Shown here piece by piece: positions 9,115 through 17,131 of a DNA stretch of 64,000 nucleotides. This DNA is from Alphaproteobacteria bacterium. Lineage in GTDB: Bacteria; Pseudomonadota; Alphaproteobacteria; Reyranellales; Reyranellaceae. The notes beneath the pieces are model-generated. The model was not told the origin of the DNA and searched no databases. It saw nothing but the letters and a program-made list of their open reading frames with translations. Made by a program: the position numbers and the translations under genes. Each line of letters opens with the position of its first letter. Position 1 is the first letter of the stretch. The DNA lies in assembly GCA_017307275.1 (NCBI GenBank), contig JAFKFK010000008.1, positions 186,001-250,000 of the forward strand, written 5' to 3'.

Positions 9115-9431
9115 TCGACGGCGATCGCGACCTGCTCCTCGACGGCAAAGCCCTGGTCGCCGGTCCAGCGCAGGCGGATCGTGCCGCTCTCGGTCGCGAC
9201 GGCGAAGAACGAGACGAAGGGGTTGGCCGAGATAGCGGGTGACATCTCCAGGGCGAAGATCTCCGCGTCGTTCCAGGTCGCGGTGAAGTGCTCGATGATG
9301 TTGCGCGGGATGATCTGGCCGTTGGGACCGGGCCGAAAGCCGGTCTCCATGGGATGCATGATCAGCGCCTTGATCTCGATCACGTCGCCGCGTTTGGCCA
9401 TCTTCGGTGCATTGACGAGGATGTTGGCCAT
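9111..9431 (-). CDS. soxZ: Sulfur carrier subunit SoxZ
   Basis: SoxZ forms the SoxYZ heterodimer that presents covalently bound sulfur intermediates to the other Sox enzymes. The 106-residue product has the family pattern: MANILVNAPKMAKRGDVIEIKALI at the start, HPMETGFR, and a C-terminal RWTGDQGFAVEEQ. It lacks a signal peptide, as expected, because it is exported with SoxY. Its start codon overlaps the soxY stop (TGATG), and its ribosome-binding site lies inside the soxY C-terminal codons. Its end overlaps soxA by 4 bp. Confidence 0.95.
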   Translation of the reverse strand: MANILVNAPKMAKRGDVIEIKALIMHPMETGFRPGPNGQIIPRNIIEHFTATWNDAEIFALEMSPAISANPFVSFFAVATESGTIRLRWTGDQGFAVEEQVAIAVE

Positions 9432-9874
9432 CAGGTCGACTCCTCGAGGCAGGCGGCCAGAGTCACGATCACGTCGGCGCTGGCGCTCCAGAACTTGCCG
9501 TCGCTGGTCTCGGCGATGGCCACGATCTTCTGGCTGTCGCCGAGCTTGATCCGCGTGCCGACAATCGCCTTGCCGTTGCGCGCCGAAAGCTTCGCCGTGA
9601 AGACGTTGGGCTGCGGGTTCTTCTCGTTGAAGACATGGATGGCCTTCACATAGTCGCCGACCGTCATCGGGCTCTCGACCGACACGGTGAGCGGCACCGT
9701 ATTGCCGTTCTCGATCAGCGGCGGCATGTCGAGCTTGACCCGCTCTTCACGCACGGCCGCGCCGCCCAGAACCTTGCGGATCGCTTCGGCCATGGCATCG
9801 GGTGTCGCCGCTGCGCGGTCGAACGGCAGCAGGGCAACAACGGCAGTGCCGGCAAGGAAGCGACGTCGATCCAT
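9431..9874 (-). CDS. soxY: Sulfur carrier protein SoxY with atypical C-terminus
   Basis: SoxY carries sulfur intermediates on a C-terminal cysteine. The 147-residue product has a twin-arginine-type signal (DRRRFLAGTAVVALLP) and an immunoglobulin-like carrier domain with the SPMTVGDYVKAIHVFNEKNPQPN pattern. The usual C-terminal GGCGG arm is missing: the chain ends TLAACLEEST, so the only candidate carrier residue is C142, five residues from the end. Downstream soxZ is coupled by a one-base overlap. The family call is firm; the arm sequence differs from the textbook motif. Confidence 0.9.
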   Translation of the reverse strand: MDRRRFLAGTAVVALLPFDRAAATPDAMAEAIRKVLGGAAVREERVKLDMPPLIENGNTVPLTVSVESPMTVGDYVKAIHVFNEKNPQPNVFTAKLSARNGKAIVGTRIKLGDSQKIVAIAETSDGKFWSASADVIVTLAACLEEST

Positions 9875-10303
9875 TCAGTCCTTCAGGGTCACAAGATAGG
9901 CCACGACATCCTCGACCTGCGCGGCCGTCAGGATGGTCTTGCCGTCGAAATTACGGGCGACACGCTGCAACCCGGCCGTCCGATAGTAGGGCGGCATGAT
10001 CGTGTCGGCATTGAGACGCGAACCGTCGACGATGCGCAAGCGCAACTGCCCTGCAGACCAGCGCGTCCCCGCACCGGCCAAACTGGGCGCCAGATCGCCC
10101 TGGAAGCGCTCCTCGGCGATCGGCCCGCTGTGGCAAAGCAGGCAGAGACCGACACTGCGATTGGCCACGATGGCGCGTCCGCGCACGGCATCGCCGGGCT
10201 GGCCGGTCAACGACCTGGGAATGGCATCGCCCACGATCTCCTGCGCCATGGCTGCGGGGGCCGTTACGGTCAACGCGAAGGCGAGCAAATACCGGCATCG
10301 CAT
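9875..10303 (-). CDS. soxX: Mono-haem cytochrome SoxX
   Basis: SoxX accepts electrons from SoxA in the SoxAX complex. I chose the ATG at 10303 because it begins a clear signal peptide (MRCRYLLAFALTVTAPAAMA); a longer frame to 10414 would run 107 bp into the upstream flavoprotein gene. The 142-residue precursor has the haem motif CLLCH at 54-58 and a probable axial Met at 103 (IMPPYY). It abuts soxY directly and lies 4 bp after the flavoprotein stop, consistent with one operon. Confidence 0.92.
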   Translation of the reverse strand: MRCRYLLAFALTVTAPAAMAQEIVGDAIPRSLTGQPGDAVRGRAIVANRSVGLCLLCHSGPIAEERFQGDLAPSLAGAGTRWSAGQLRLRIVDGSRLNADTIMPPYYRTAGLQRVARNFDGKTILTAAQVEDVVAYLVTLKD

Positions 10304-10307
10304 GGTG

Positions 10308-11570
10308 TCAGCCGTAGACCTCGGCCGTGATGGTACGGAACCAGCTCGCCGCATAGAGCGCTTCCTGCCCACGCAGGCCACCCACCGCTTCGAGCGGGCT
10401 GACGCCGCCGGCACCCGGTATGTCCGCGAGCTGGCCGTTGGTCGGCCGGTAGACGCCCGCTATGGAAATGCCGTAGTCGGCCGCGACAAGGCTGTAGCAG
10501 GTGTTGATCAGGATCGGATCCGGGGCCTTGCGGCCAGCCAGCAGCTCGACGATCGCGGCGGCACAGACCTTGGCCTGAGCGTTCGCCGCGAAGGCTGATT
10601 TCGGCATGCCGCCCATGATCGCCGCATCGCCCAGCACATGGATGCCAGGACGCAGGGTCGACTCGAACGCGACGGGTTCGACGGGGCACCATCCCGTACG
10701 ATCAGCCACGCCGGCCTGCGCGGCGATGGCGCCAGCGCGTTGCGGCGGGATGACATTGGCAACGGCGGCCTTGTGGCTACCGAACTCGGTGATCAAGGTC
10801 AGCGTCGCGGGATCGACGGACGTCACCTTGCCGCCCTGACTCAACGGCACCCACTCGATCTTGCCGGGATAGAGTTCCGCCCAACCATTCTGGAACAGGC
10901 GTTGTTTGGAGAAGGCATCCTTGGCGTCGAGCAGCAGCAGCTTCGACTTCGGCTTCCAGATGTTGAGCCAATAGGCGATCAGGCTGGCGCGCTCGTAAGG
11001 CCCCGGCGGACAACGGAAGGGATTGGCCGGCGCCGACATGACCACGAGACCACCATCCGGCATGGACTGAAGCTGCTGGCGCAGCAGTACCGTCTGCGCA
11101 CCAGCCTTCCAGGCATGCGGCATCTTCTGTGCAGCGGCCTCGTCGTAGCCGGGAATGGCCGTCCAGTTGAAGTCGATACCCGGCGACATTACGAGCCGGT
11201 CGTAGGAAAGCCGATTGCCGTCGGCCAGGGTCACGGCCTTGGCATCGGCATCGACGGCCGTCGCGCTGGTTTCCGCAACCATGACGCCGGCGCGTTTGAC
11301 GCCGTCGTAGCGGAACTGCTGCTGCCCGATCTCGCGCAGATTGGCGAGCACCGAGTTGCTGAAGGGGCAAGAGGTATAGACTGGATTGGGCTCGACCAGA
11401 GTGACGGTGAGCTTGGGCTCCAATGCCTTCAAGGTGCGCGCTGCCGTAGCACCGGCAAAGCCGCCACCGATCACGACGACACGGCCAGCGCCGGCGCTCT
11501 GGGCCGAGACGACGGCGGGCGCCATGGCTGCCGCGGCACCTAGCTTCAGGAAATGGCGACGCGTCGACAT
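10308..11570 (-). CDS. soxF: SoxF/FccB-like flavocytochrome c sulfide dehydrogenase flavoprotein
   Basis: FAD protein of 420 residues that oxidises sulfide or sulfane sulfur with a cytochrome partner. A twin-arginine signal (STRRHFLKLGAAAAMAPAVVSA) targets it to the periplasm. The dinucleotide-binding motif VVVIGGGFAGATAA lies at 31-44. C68 in the TSCPFSN segment matches the position of the covalent FAD-linking Cys in FccB. The two redox cysteines of the family are present at C187 (FRCPPGPYE) and C358 (NTCYS). The neighbouring small cytochrome at 11577 is the likely haem subunit. Confidence 0.92.
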   Translation of the reverse strand: MSTRRHFLKLGAAAAMAPAVVSAQSAGAGRVVVIGGGFAGATAARTLKALEPKLTVTLVEPNPVYTSCPFSNSVLANLREIGQQQFRYDGVKRAGVMVAETSATAVDADAKAVTLADGNRLSYDRLVMSPGIDFNWTAIPGYDEAAAQKMPHAWKAGAQTVLLRQQLQSMPDGGLVVMSAPANPFRCPPGPYERASLIAYWLNIWKPKSKLLLLDAKDAFSKQRLFQNGWAELYPGKIEWVPLSQGGKVTSVDPATLTLITEFGSHKAAVANVIPPQRAGAIAAQAGVADRTGWCPVEPVAFESTLRPGIHVLGDAAIMGGMPKSAFAANAQAKVCAAAIVELLAGRKAPDPILINTCYSLVAADYGISIAGVYRPTNGQLADIPGAGGVSPLEAVGGLRGQEALYAASWFRTITAEVYG

Positions 11571-11576
11571 GCACCG

Positions 11577-11888
11577 CTACTCCGGCTGCGCGGCGAACCA
11601 GGCCGCGATGGCGTCGATCTGCTGGTCGTCGAAGCCCTTGGCGATGCGGCCCATCACGCTCGACGGCCACGCACCGCTTCGATACTCGCGCATGAAGGTG
11701 ACGATGTCCGCCGCTTTGCGCCCGGCGATGCGCGGGATCACCGAGTCGGCGATCTTCGCGTTCGCATGGCAGCCGGTGCACGAGCTGGCGCCCGGCGGTC
11801 CCCCGGGCGGCCCATCGGCCGCCCGAGCAGGTCCACCCGCCATCAACAATGCCGCAGCCAGGCCCGGCAGCAGCAGACGATGCATCAA
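11577..11888 (-). CDS. SoxE/FccA-like mono-haem cytochrome c
   Basis: A 103-residue exported cytochrome with a signal peptide (residues 1-23) and haem motif CTGCH at 37-41. A C-terminal Met in SSVMGRIAKGF is the likely axial ligand. Such cytochromes pair with the SoxF/FccB flavoprotein, whose gene follows 6 bp later, and take electrons from the FAD. The start overlaps the iorB-like stop by 4 bp, tying the molybdenum hydroxylase to the sulfur genes in one transcription unit. Confidence 0.88.
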   Translation of the reverse strand: MMHRLLLPGLAAALLMAGGPARAADGPPGGPPGASSCTGCHANAKIADSVIPRIAGRKAADIVTFMREYRSGAWPSSVMGRIAKGFDDQQIDAIAAWFAAQPE

Positions 11889-14053
11889 GCGCCTTTCTTG
11901 AGGTCTTGATTCATCAGCGGCAGGTTGCGCACGCGCTTGCCCGTCGCCTTGGCGATCGCGTTCAGCACCGCAGGTGCGGCCACCGCAATCGTCGGTTCGC
12001 CGACGCCGCCCCAGAAATCATGGGTCGGCACCAGCACCGTCTCCACCTGCGGCATCTCGTCGATGCGCATCACGTTGTAGCTGTCGAAGTTGGTTTGCTC
12101 GACGACGCCGTCCTTGACGGTGATCTCGCCGTAGAGCGCCGCCGATAGACCATAGACGAACGAGCCCGCGACCTGGCGCTCGATCTGTGCCGGGTTCACC
12201 ACATGGCCCGGATTGGTGGCCGCCGTGATCTTGTGGATCTTGAGCGTGCCGTCGGGGCTCACCGAAACCTCGGCAACGCCCGCGACATAGCTGCCATAGC
12301 CCATGACCTGCGAGATGCCGTGGAAATGCCCCTCGGGCAGCGGCTTGCCATAACCCGCCTTGTCACAGGCTGCCTTCAGCACCGCCGCCCACTTCGGCTT
12401 GAGGTACTTCAGACGGAAGGCGAGCGGGTCCTGGCCTGCGGCCGCGGCCAGCTCGTCCATGAAGCATTCCATGTACACGGCGTTCTGGTTCACGTTCACG
12501 CCACGCCAGAAGCCCGCCGTGATGTGCGGGTTGCGCATCGCGTGATCGACCAGGAGGTTTGGCAGCTCATAGCCATAGGCTGCCTCGACACCGGACTGCA
12601 TCAGGCCCTGGAAGACGACCGGGTCCATGCCGTTCTGCAGGTTCTGCGGCAGGAGCGAGGCCAGGATCGACTGGCCCGAGATGCGGATCTGCAGGCCGAC
12701 CAGGTTGCCCTGTGCGTCGAGGCCGCCGGTCAGCTTGGCCATCGTGATCGGATGGTACTGACAGTGCGTCATGTCCTCTTCGCGCGACCAGATGAGCTTG
12801 ATCGGCGTGCCGGGCATCTCCTTGGCGACCAGCACGGCTTGTCGAACATAGTCCGAGCGGCCGCGACGGCCGAAGCCGCCGCCCAGCAGCAGCTTGTAGA
12901 CATCGCACTTGCCGACGGGCAGGCCAGAAGCTTCGGAGGCTGCCGCAAGCGCTGCCTCGCCGTTCTGCGTGCCACACCAGACCTCGCACTTGTCGGCCGT
13001 GTAGCGCGCCGTGGCGTTCATCGGCTCCATGGTGACGTGATGCTGGTAGGGGAAGTTGTAGGTCGCCTCGACCTTCTTCGCGGCACCGGCGATCGCGGCC
13101 TTGGCGTCGCCCGCCTTGTTGCCGACGAACGCCTCGGTGGCGTCGAGGCCTTCCTTCAGCGAGGCATTGATCGTCGCCTGCTGGACTTTGCCCAGCTCGC
13201 CGACATCCCATTCGCTGGTTACAGCTGCGAGCGCGGACTGGGCGTGCCAATAGGTATCGGCCACGACCACGACAGCGTTGCCGTCGATCGCGAGGATCTT
13301 CTTCACGCCCGGCATCTTCTCGGCCTTGGCCGCGTCGAAGCTCTTCAGCTTGCCGCCGATCACCGGACAGGCGCGCACCGTGGCAACCAGCATGCCCGGC
13401 ATGGTGTAGTCCATGCCGTAGATCTGCTTTCCGGTGACCTTGTCGACCGTGTCGAGCCGCTTCAGCGGCTTGCCCGCGATCTTCCAGTCCTTGGGATCCT
13501 TGAGCTTCACTTCCTTGGGCGGTTCGAGCTGAGCCGCTGCCGCGGCGACGGCGCCATAAGTGAGCTTCTTGTCCTTGTGGGTGATCACGCCGTTGGCGAC
13601 GCTGCATTCGGCGGCCGGCACCTTCCACTGCGAGGCCGCAGCGGCGATCAGCATCTCGCGCGCCATGGCACCGCCTTCGCGGACATACTGGTTGCTCTCG
13701 CGAATGCCGCGGCTGCCGCCGGTCGAGAAATTCTTCCAGACGCGGTTGCGCGCAAGGTTCTCGCCAGGAGTCGGATATTCCCAGGTCACCTTGTTCCAGT
13801 CACACTCGAGCTCTTCGGCCACGAGCTGGCAAAGGCCGGTCAACGTGCCCTGCCCCATCTCGGAGCGGGCGATGCGAATCACCACCTTGTCGTCGGGATG
13901 GATCACCACCCAGGCGTTGAGTTCCTTGACAGCCTGCGCATTCGCTTCGCCATCATCGAGGAAGGGGACGTGGAAGCCGAGCGAGAAACCGCCGGCAACG
14001 GCCGCGCTGCTGACCAGGAAATTGCGCCGGCCGAGGGATGTGTGGATCGTCAT
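11885..14053 (-). CDS. Molybdopterin-binding subunit of an IorB-type xanthine dehydrogenase-family hydroxylase
   Basis: Large subunit (722 residues) of the isoquinoline 1-oxidoreductase-like branch of molybdenum hydroxylases. An N-terminal twin-arginine signal (LGRRNFLVSSAAVAGGFSLGF) indicates periplasmic export. Cofactor-binding segments include GGGFGRRGRSDY near residue 392 and the catalytic glutamate in WGGVGEPTIAVAAPA near 690. Substrates in this family are N-heterocycles or aldehydes; the actual one is unknown. The iron-sulfur subunit gene is 16 bp upstream and the sox cytochrome overlaps its end by 4 bp. A separate FAD subunit is absent, as is normal for this branch. CoxD/CoxE-like genes upstream are likely maturation factors. 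Confidence 0.9.
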   Translation of the reverse strand: MTIHTSLGRRNFLVSSAAVAGGFSLGFHVPFLDDGEANAQAVKELNAWVVIHPDDKVVIRIARSEMGQGTLTGLCQLVAEELECDWNKVTWEYPTPGENLARNRVWKNFSTGGSRGIRESNQYVREGGAMAREMLIAAAASQWKVPAAECSVANGVITHKDKKLTYGAVAAAAAQLEPPKEVKLKDPKDWKIAGKPLKRLDTVDKVTGKQIYGMDYTMPGMLVATVRACPVIGGKLKSFDAAKAEKMPGVKKILAIDGNAVVVVADTYWHAQSALAAVTSEWDVGELGKVQQATINASLKEGLDATEAFVGNKAGDAKAAIAGAAKKVEATYNFPYQHHVTMEPMNATARYTADKCEVWCGTQNGEAALAAASEASGLPVGKCDVYKLLLGGGFGRRGRSDYVRQAVLVAKEMPGTPIKLIWSREEDMTHCQYHPITMAKLTGGLDAQGNLVGLQIRISGQSILASLLPQNLQNGMDPVVFQGLMQSGVEAAYGYELPNLLVDHAMRNPHITAGFWRGVNVNQNAVYMECFMDELAAAAGQDPLAFRLKYLKPKWAAVLKAACDKAGYGKPLPEGHFHGISQVMGYGSYVAGVAEVSVSPDGTLKIHKITAATNPGHVVNPAQIERQVAGSFVYGLSAALYGEITVKDGVVEQTNFDSYNVMRIDEMPQVETVLVPTHDFWGGVGEPTIAVAAPAVLNAIAKATGKRVRNLPLMNQDLKKGA

Positions 14054-14069
14054 GGTGCGTCCTCCTCCC

Positions 14070-14519
14070 TTAGGCCTTGGCCGCGGCGTGAATCGCCTCG
14101 CGCACCTGCTGATAGGTGCCGCAGCGACAGATGTTGGTCATGGCCGCATCGATGTCGGCGTCGGTCGGCTTGGGATTGGCGGCCAGCAGCGCTGTCGCCG
14201 CCATGACCATGCCGCTCTGACAGTAGCCGCACTGGGGCACGTCGAGCGCGACCCAGGCTTGCTGGATCTTGTTCAGGGTGCCGTTGGCGGCCAGCGCCTC
14301 GACGGTCACGATCTTCTTGTCGGCCACGGCGCTGACGGGCACGCCACAGGACCGCGTGGCAACGCCATCGACGTGCACCGTGCAGGAGCCGCATTGGGAG
14401 ATACCACAGCCGTACTTGGTGCCGGTCAGGCCGAGCTGTTCGCGCAGCACCCAAAGCAGTGGTGTATCCGGCTCGGCGTTATGATCGAGCGCCTTGCCGT
14501 TGACGTTGAGAACAGCCAT
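14070..14519 (-). CDS. [2Fe-2S] subunit of an IorA-type molybdenum hydroxylase
   Basis: Small electron-transfer subunit of 149 residues. The N-terminal plant-type ferredoxin cluster is supplied by CGISQCGSC near residues 38-46 and the downstream C58; the C-terminal four-helix cluster is supplied by CGYCQSG near 98 and CRCGTY near 133. This two-cluster arrangement is diagnostic for the xanthine dehydrogenase family. It lies 16 bp before the large subunit gene, forming an iorAB pair. It has no signal peptide, so the assembled complex would be exported through the large subunit's twin-arginine signal. Confidence 0.92.
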   Translation of the reverse strand: MAVLNVNGKALDHNAEPDTPLLWVLREQLGLTGTKYGCGISQCGSCTVHVDGVATRSCGVPVSAVADKKIVTVEALAANGTLNKIQQAWVALDVPQCGYCQSGMVMAATALLAANPKPTDADIDAAMTNICRCGTYQQVREAIHAAAKA

Positions 14520-14612
14520 CCCATTCTCCGTTGTTCAGGATTTATGGAAATAAGCCTAGCGTGCGCCATTGGCCTCGCCTAGCGGCGGCGGCTTCACGGT
14601 GGCGTGAGCCCG

Positions 14613-15941
14613 TCAGGCAACGCTGGCCTCGAAGACACGCCGATAGTTGCCGCCGAGCAACTTGGCCGTCTCCGCCTCATTGAATTTTGTCCGTAAGGCG
14701 GCGGTGAGCTGAGGCAGATCGGCGTAGCTCGGCAACGCGCTTGCACCGACAAGGCCGAGCTGATCGGTGCCGAGGCCGACATGATCGATGCCCACCACGT
14801 CGACGGTCTTGGCGAAGGCCTCGGAATAGGCCACCACGTTCGGAAAGTATGCCGTCACCGGCCACAGACCGATAACGCCACCCGTCGCCGCGATGGCCCG
14901 CGCATGATCGGGCAGGATGCGTCGCGTCCAAGCCAAGGGCTTCTCCGTCAGCGACGTGTGCGACAGGATCAGCGGCTTGGTCGTGACTGTGGCCGCCTTC
15001 TTCACCAGATCGTAGGTGCCGTGTGCCACATCGACCACGATGCCCATCTGGTTGCAGCGGCGGATGACATCGGCACCGAACGTCGTGAGGCCGCCATGGA
15101 TGCTGGGCTCGGTCTGGATGTCGCCCAGTTCGTTCGGCCGATAGTGCGTGAGCTGCAGGTGGCGCAGCGCCCAGCGTTGATACGCCTCGTCGAGACGTTC
15201 GATCTTGCCTTCGAGGAAGTCGGCACCTTCGGCAGCAACGATGACGGACGGCCGGCTGGCCCGTGCTGCACGCAGATCCGCAGCCGTCCTGATGATCGGC
15301 AATCCCTGTTCGCGCGCCAGTGCATGCAACGCCGGAAAAGATCGCTGGCTGAAGTCGTAGAGTTCGCCCGGCCGAGGGTCGCGGCTGGGCCGCAGGCGGC
15401 CATCGGTCAGTTTGATGATTGGCGAGTCGCCTACGACCGCGAGAGCGATGGCCGACATGCCGCCCTGGCGCATCGGATCGGCGACCGGCACGGACTGGCC
15501 ACGGCCAAAGCTCAACCAGATCAAATTGCCAGCATGGCTATGGATGTCGACAGCCATGCCGTCGACCGCTTGCGCCATCGCGGGGACTGGCAGGCAGAAG
15601 AGTGCGCTGGCCGCCATCGCCGCGCGGCGCGTGAGGCCCGGCACAACCTCGGCCCCTTCGAGCCGATACCGCCAGCGACCGGAATCGGAGGAGACGCGCC
15701 ACGTACCGCTCAATCGCAACGCGCCGTCGCCGATCTTCAGCGGTCGCTCGGCAGAGACCTCGACGACAGCCAGCGGATTGGCCGGCACGCAGCCCTGGCA
15801 ACAGCCAGGCTCGGCCATCATCAGGAAATGATCGGCGCTTGCCGTCGAAAGAGACGTGAGCGGAAAGCCTGCAATCTCTACCGTCTTGCCCCGGGCTCTA
15901 TCGGCGCGCCGTGTTCCGAGGTCGTTCCAGCGAAGCTGCAT
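14613..15941 (-). CDS. M19 membrane dipeptidase-like protein fused to an N-terminal Cys-rich domain
   Basis: The 442-residue frame has two parts. Residues 1-100 (GKTVEIAGFPLTS, then CCQGCVP at 47-53) resemble a small DUF3299-like domain. Residues about 125-440 are a peptidase M19/renal dipeptidase domain with metal ligands HSH (134-136), Glu in VIVAAEGADF, and His in VDVAHG and LSHTSL. Between them lies a twin-arginine-like export signal (TRRAAMAASALFCLPVPAMA, 105-124). An in-frame GTG at 15644 precedes that signal, so the peptidase may be translated separately as 343 residues. The gene lies inside the sulfur/redox cluster. M19 enzymes hydrolyse dipeptides, but many bacterial members have unknown substrates. 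Confidence 0.8.
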   Translation of the reverse strand: MQLRWNDLGTRRADRARGKTVEIAGFPLTSLSTASADHFLMMAEPGCCQGCVPANPLAVVEVSAERPLKIGDGALRLSGTWRVSSDSGRWRYRLEGAEVVPGLTRRAAMAASALFCLPVPAMAQAVDGMAVDIHSHAGNLIWLSFGRGQSVPVADPMRQGGMSAIALAVVGDSPIIKLTDGRLRPSRDPRPGELYDFSQRSFPALHALAREQGLPIIRTAADLRAARASRPSVIVAAEGADFLEGKIERLDEAYQRWALRHLQLTHYRPNELGDIQTEPSIHGGLTTFGADVIRRCNQMGIVVDVAHGTYDLVKKAATVTTKPLILSHTSLTEKPLAWTRRILPDHARAIAATGGVIGLWPVTAYFPNVVAYSEAFAKTVDVVGIDHVGLGTDQLGLVGASALPSYADLPQLTAALRTKFNEAETAKLLGGNYRRVFEASVA

Positions 15942-15974
15942 CGACGTCCCCTTCGTCAGGGGGAACGCCCCCGC

Positions 15975-17045
15975 TCAAAGCTTGGGAGGCGGATAGTAAG
16001 GCCTGTTCCCCAAGGCTTGCACCCTCTCCCAGAACTCAGGGCCCGATGCCTTGCCGACCTCATCGAGATCGGCAGCCTGTCGCCACATGCTCCATGAATC
16101 GGGGTGAAGGCGGCTGGCCTCTGCCATCTGCAGATCGCCTTCGGCCGCACGACCGTGCGCACGCAGCCAGACTCCCAGCCGGAAGCGGGCTCTCGCCTCG
16201 GCGATCTCCGGCGTCACCTTGGGCAGGCCGGCGCGGGCGACATCCGGAGGCATGGCATGCCGGCCAGTGTTCACCCATTCGCGAACGGCATCGAGATAGG
16301 CCTGACGGGCGGCAAGACGCGCCGCCTGGTCGGACGGCGACATCGTGCGGGTCGAGAGATCCATGCGCCGGAAATGATCGGTCGAACCAGCCGTCTCCGG
16401 TGGCCGCACGATGCGGCCCCGTTCGTCGATCCACACCGCCTGCGGCACGTTCACGAGATTGTAGAGATCTTCGAGGCGATGCTCCGTGTCGACGAGCTGC
16501 CAATAGCTGGACGTGCTGCCCGCCCGCGCCTGGTCGATCCAGGGACGGGCATGTTCGGCGCCACGGCTTTCCTCCGCGACGGCCACGACCATGAACCCCT
16601 TGTCCTTCAGCTCATCGTAGAGTGTCTGCCACACGGGCAAGTCGAAGCGGCAGCCTCACCAACTGGCCCATGTGGCAAGGAAGACCTTCGTGCCCCTGAG
16701 CTGCGACAGCGAACGCGGCACGCCATCGACATCGGGCAAGGTGAAGTCCGGCGCCATCAGTCCTTCGAGGGCGTGGTTGCGTTCGTCGGCCGGTGCGCCC
16801 AGGGCCCACACGTCGCCCGCTTCGCTGGCGATCGCCGGTCCACCGAGTTTTCTCCAGAAGGCCGCAACGTCGACGTCTGTACCCTTCACCGCCGTTTCAG
16901 GCAGAGGCACGCAGAGTTCTGCGCGGCACATTCCTTCAGGTTTCAGGGTCCAGCCGGTGACCTTCTCGGCGTCGGCCGCACTCATCCAGAGGCCGTCGCG
17001 CGTCGCGACGTCGTGCTGGTCAGTCGGCGTCAGAATGACGATCAT
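15975..17045 (-). CDS. ResA/TlpA-like redoxin with in-frame TGA at the catalytic Cys (candidate selenoprotein)
   Basis: One reading frame runs from the ATG at 17045 to the stop at 15975 and is interrupted only by a TGA at 16658-16656 (codon 130). If the TGA is read through, the product has 356 residues. Residues 1-90 form an uncharacterised domain with an MCRAELCVPLP segment. A redoxin domain follows, beginning APDFTLPDVDG, then a strand ending FLATWASW, the TGA, then GCRFDLPVW. The expected cis-proline motif (NVPQAVWIDERG, P201) lies after the TGA, so the fold spans it. The TGA replaces the first Cys of a Cys-Gly-Cys motif. The C-terminal 120 residues are helical. A start at 17087 would read through a hairpin and is unlikely. 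Alternatives are a nonsense mutation or a base error. It is co-oriented with the TPP enzyme and dipeptidase genes. Confidence 0.7.
16626..16653 (-). promoter_or_regulatory. Possible bacterial SECIS-like hairpin directly after the TGA
   Basis: Two bases after the TGA the mRNA can form a 7-bp stem, CUGCCGC with GUGGCAG (one G-U pair), enclosing a 14-base loop. Inside it an AC/GU pairing could close a six-base apical loop that begins about 16 bases after the TGA, within the distance usual for bacterial SECIS elements. I judged this by eye; the loop lacks an obvious leading G, so support is modest. Confidence 0.3.
16656..16658 (-). other. In-frame TGA, candidate selenocysteine codon
   Basis: On the minus strand the codons read TGG GCC AGT TGG TGA GGC TGC CGC. 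The TGA sits exactly where TlpA/ResA-type proteins have the first redox Cys after the WASW strand, and the second Cys (TGC) is intact two codons later. A Cys codon differs from TGA by one base. Confidence 0.55.
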
Positions 17046-17059
17046 TCCCGGAGCGAAGC

Positions 17060-17084
17060 ACCTTTCCCGACAAGGGGAAAGGTC
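17060..17084 (-). repeat. Palindromic hairpin upstream of the redoxin gene
   Basis: CCTTTCCC-N6-GGGAAAGG forms a perfect 8-bp stem 15 bp upstream of the chosen redoxin start. It resembles short dispersed palindromes of alphaproteobacterial genomes. It lies between the TPP-enzyme stop and the redoxin gene and could affect transcript processing; no T-run follows, so it is not a clear terminator. Confidence 0.5.
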
Positions 17085-17131
17085 CATCGCTACGGCCGAA
17101 ACGACAACTTGTCGTTACTTGGGCGCAGAAG

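Noticed and set aside
12203-14206. Long plus-strand open frame opposite iorB
   Set aside because: Antisense shadow; the minus-strand frame has molybdenum hydroxylase motifs.
16656-17087. Separate short gene ending at the TGA
   Set aside because: The frame continues with the other half of the redoxin fold directly after the TGA, and the N-terminal extension to 17087 reads through a hairpin.
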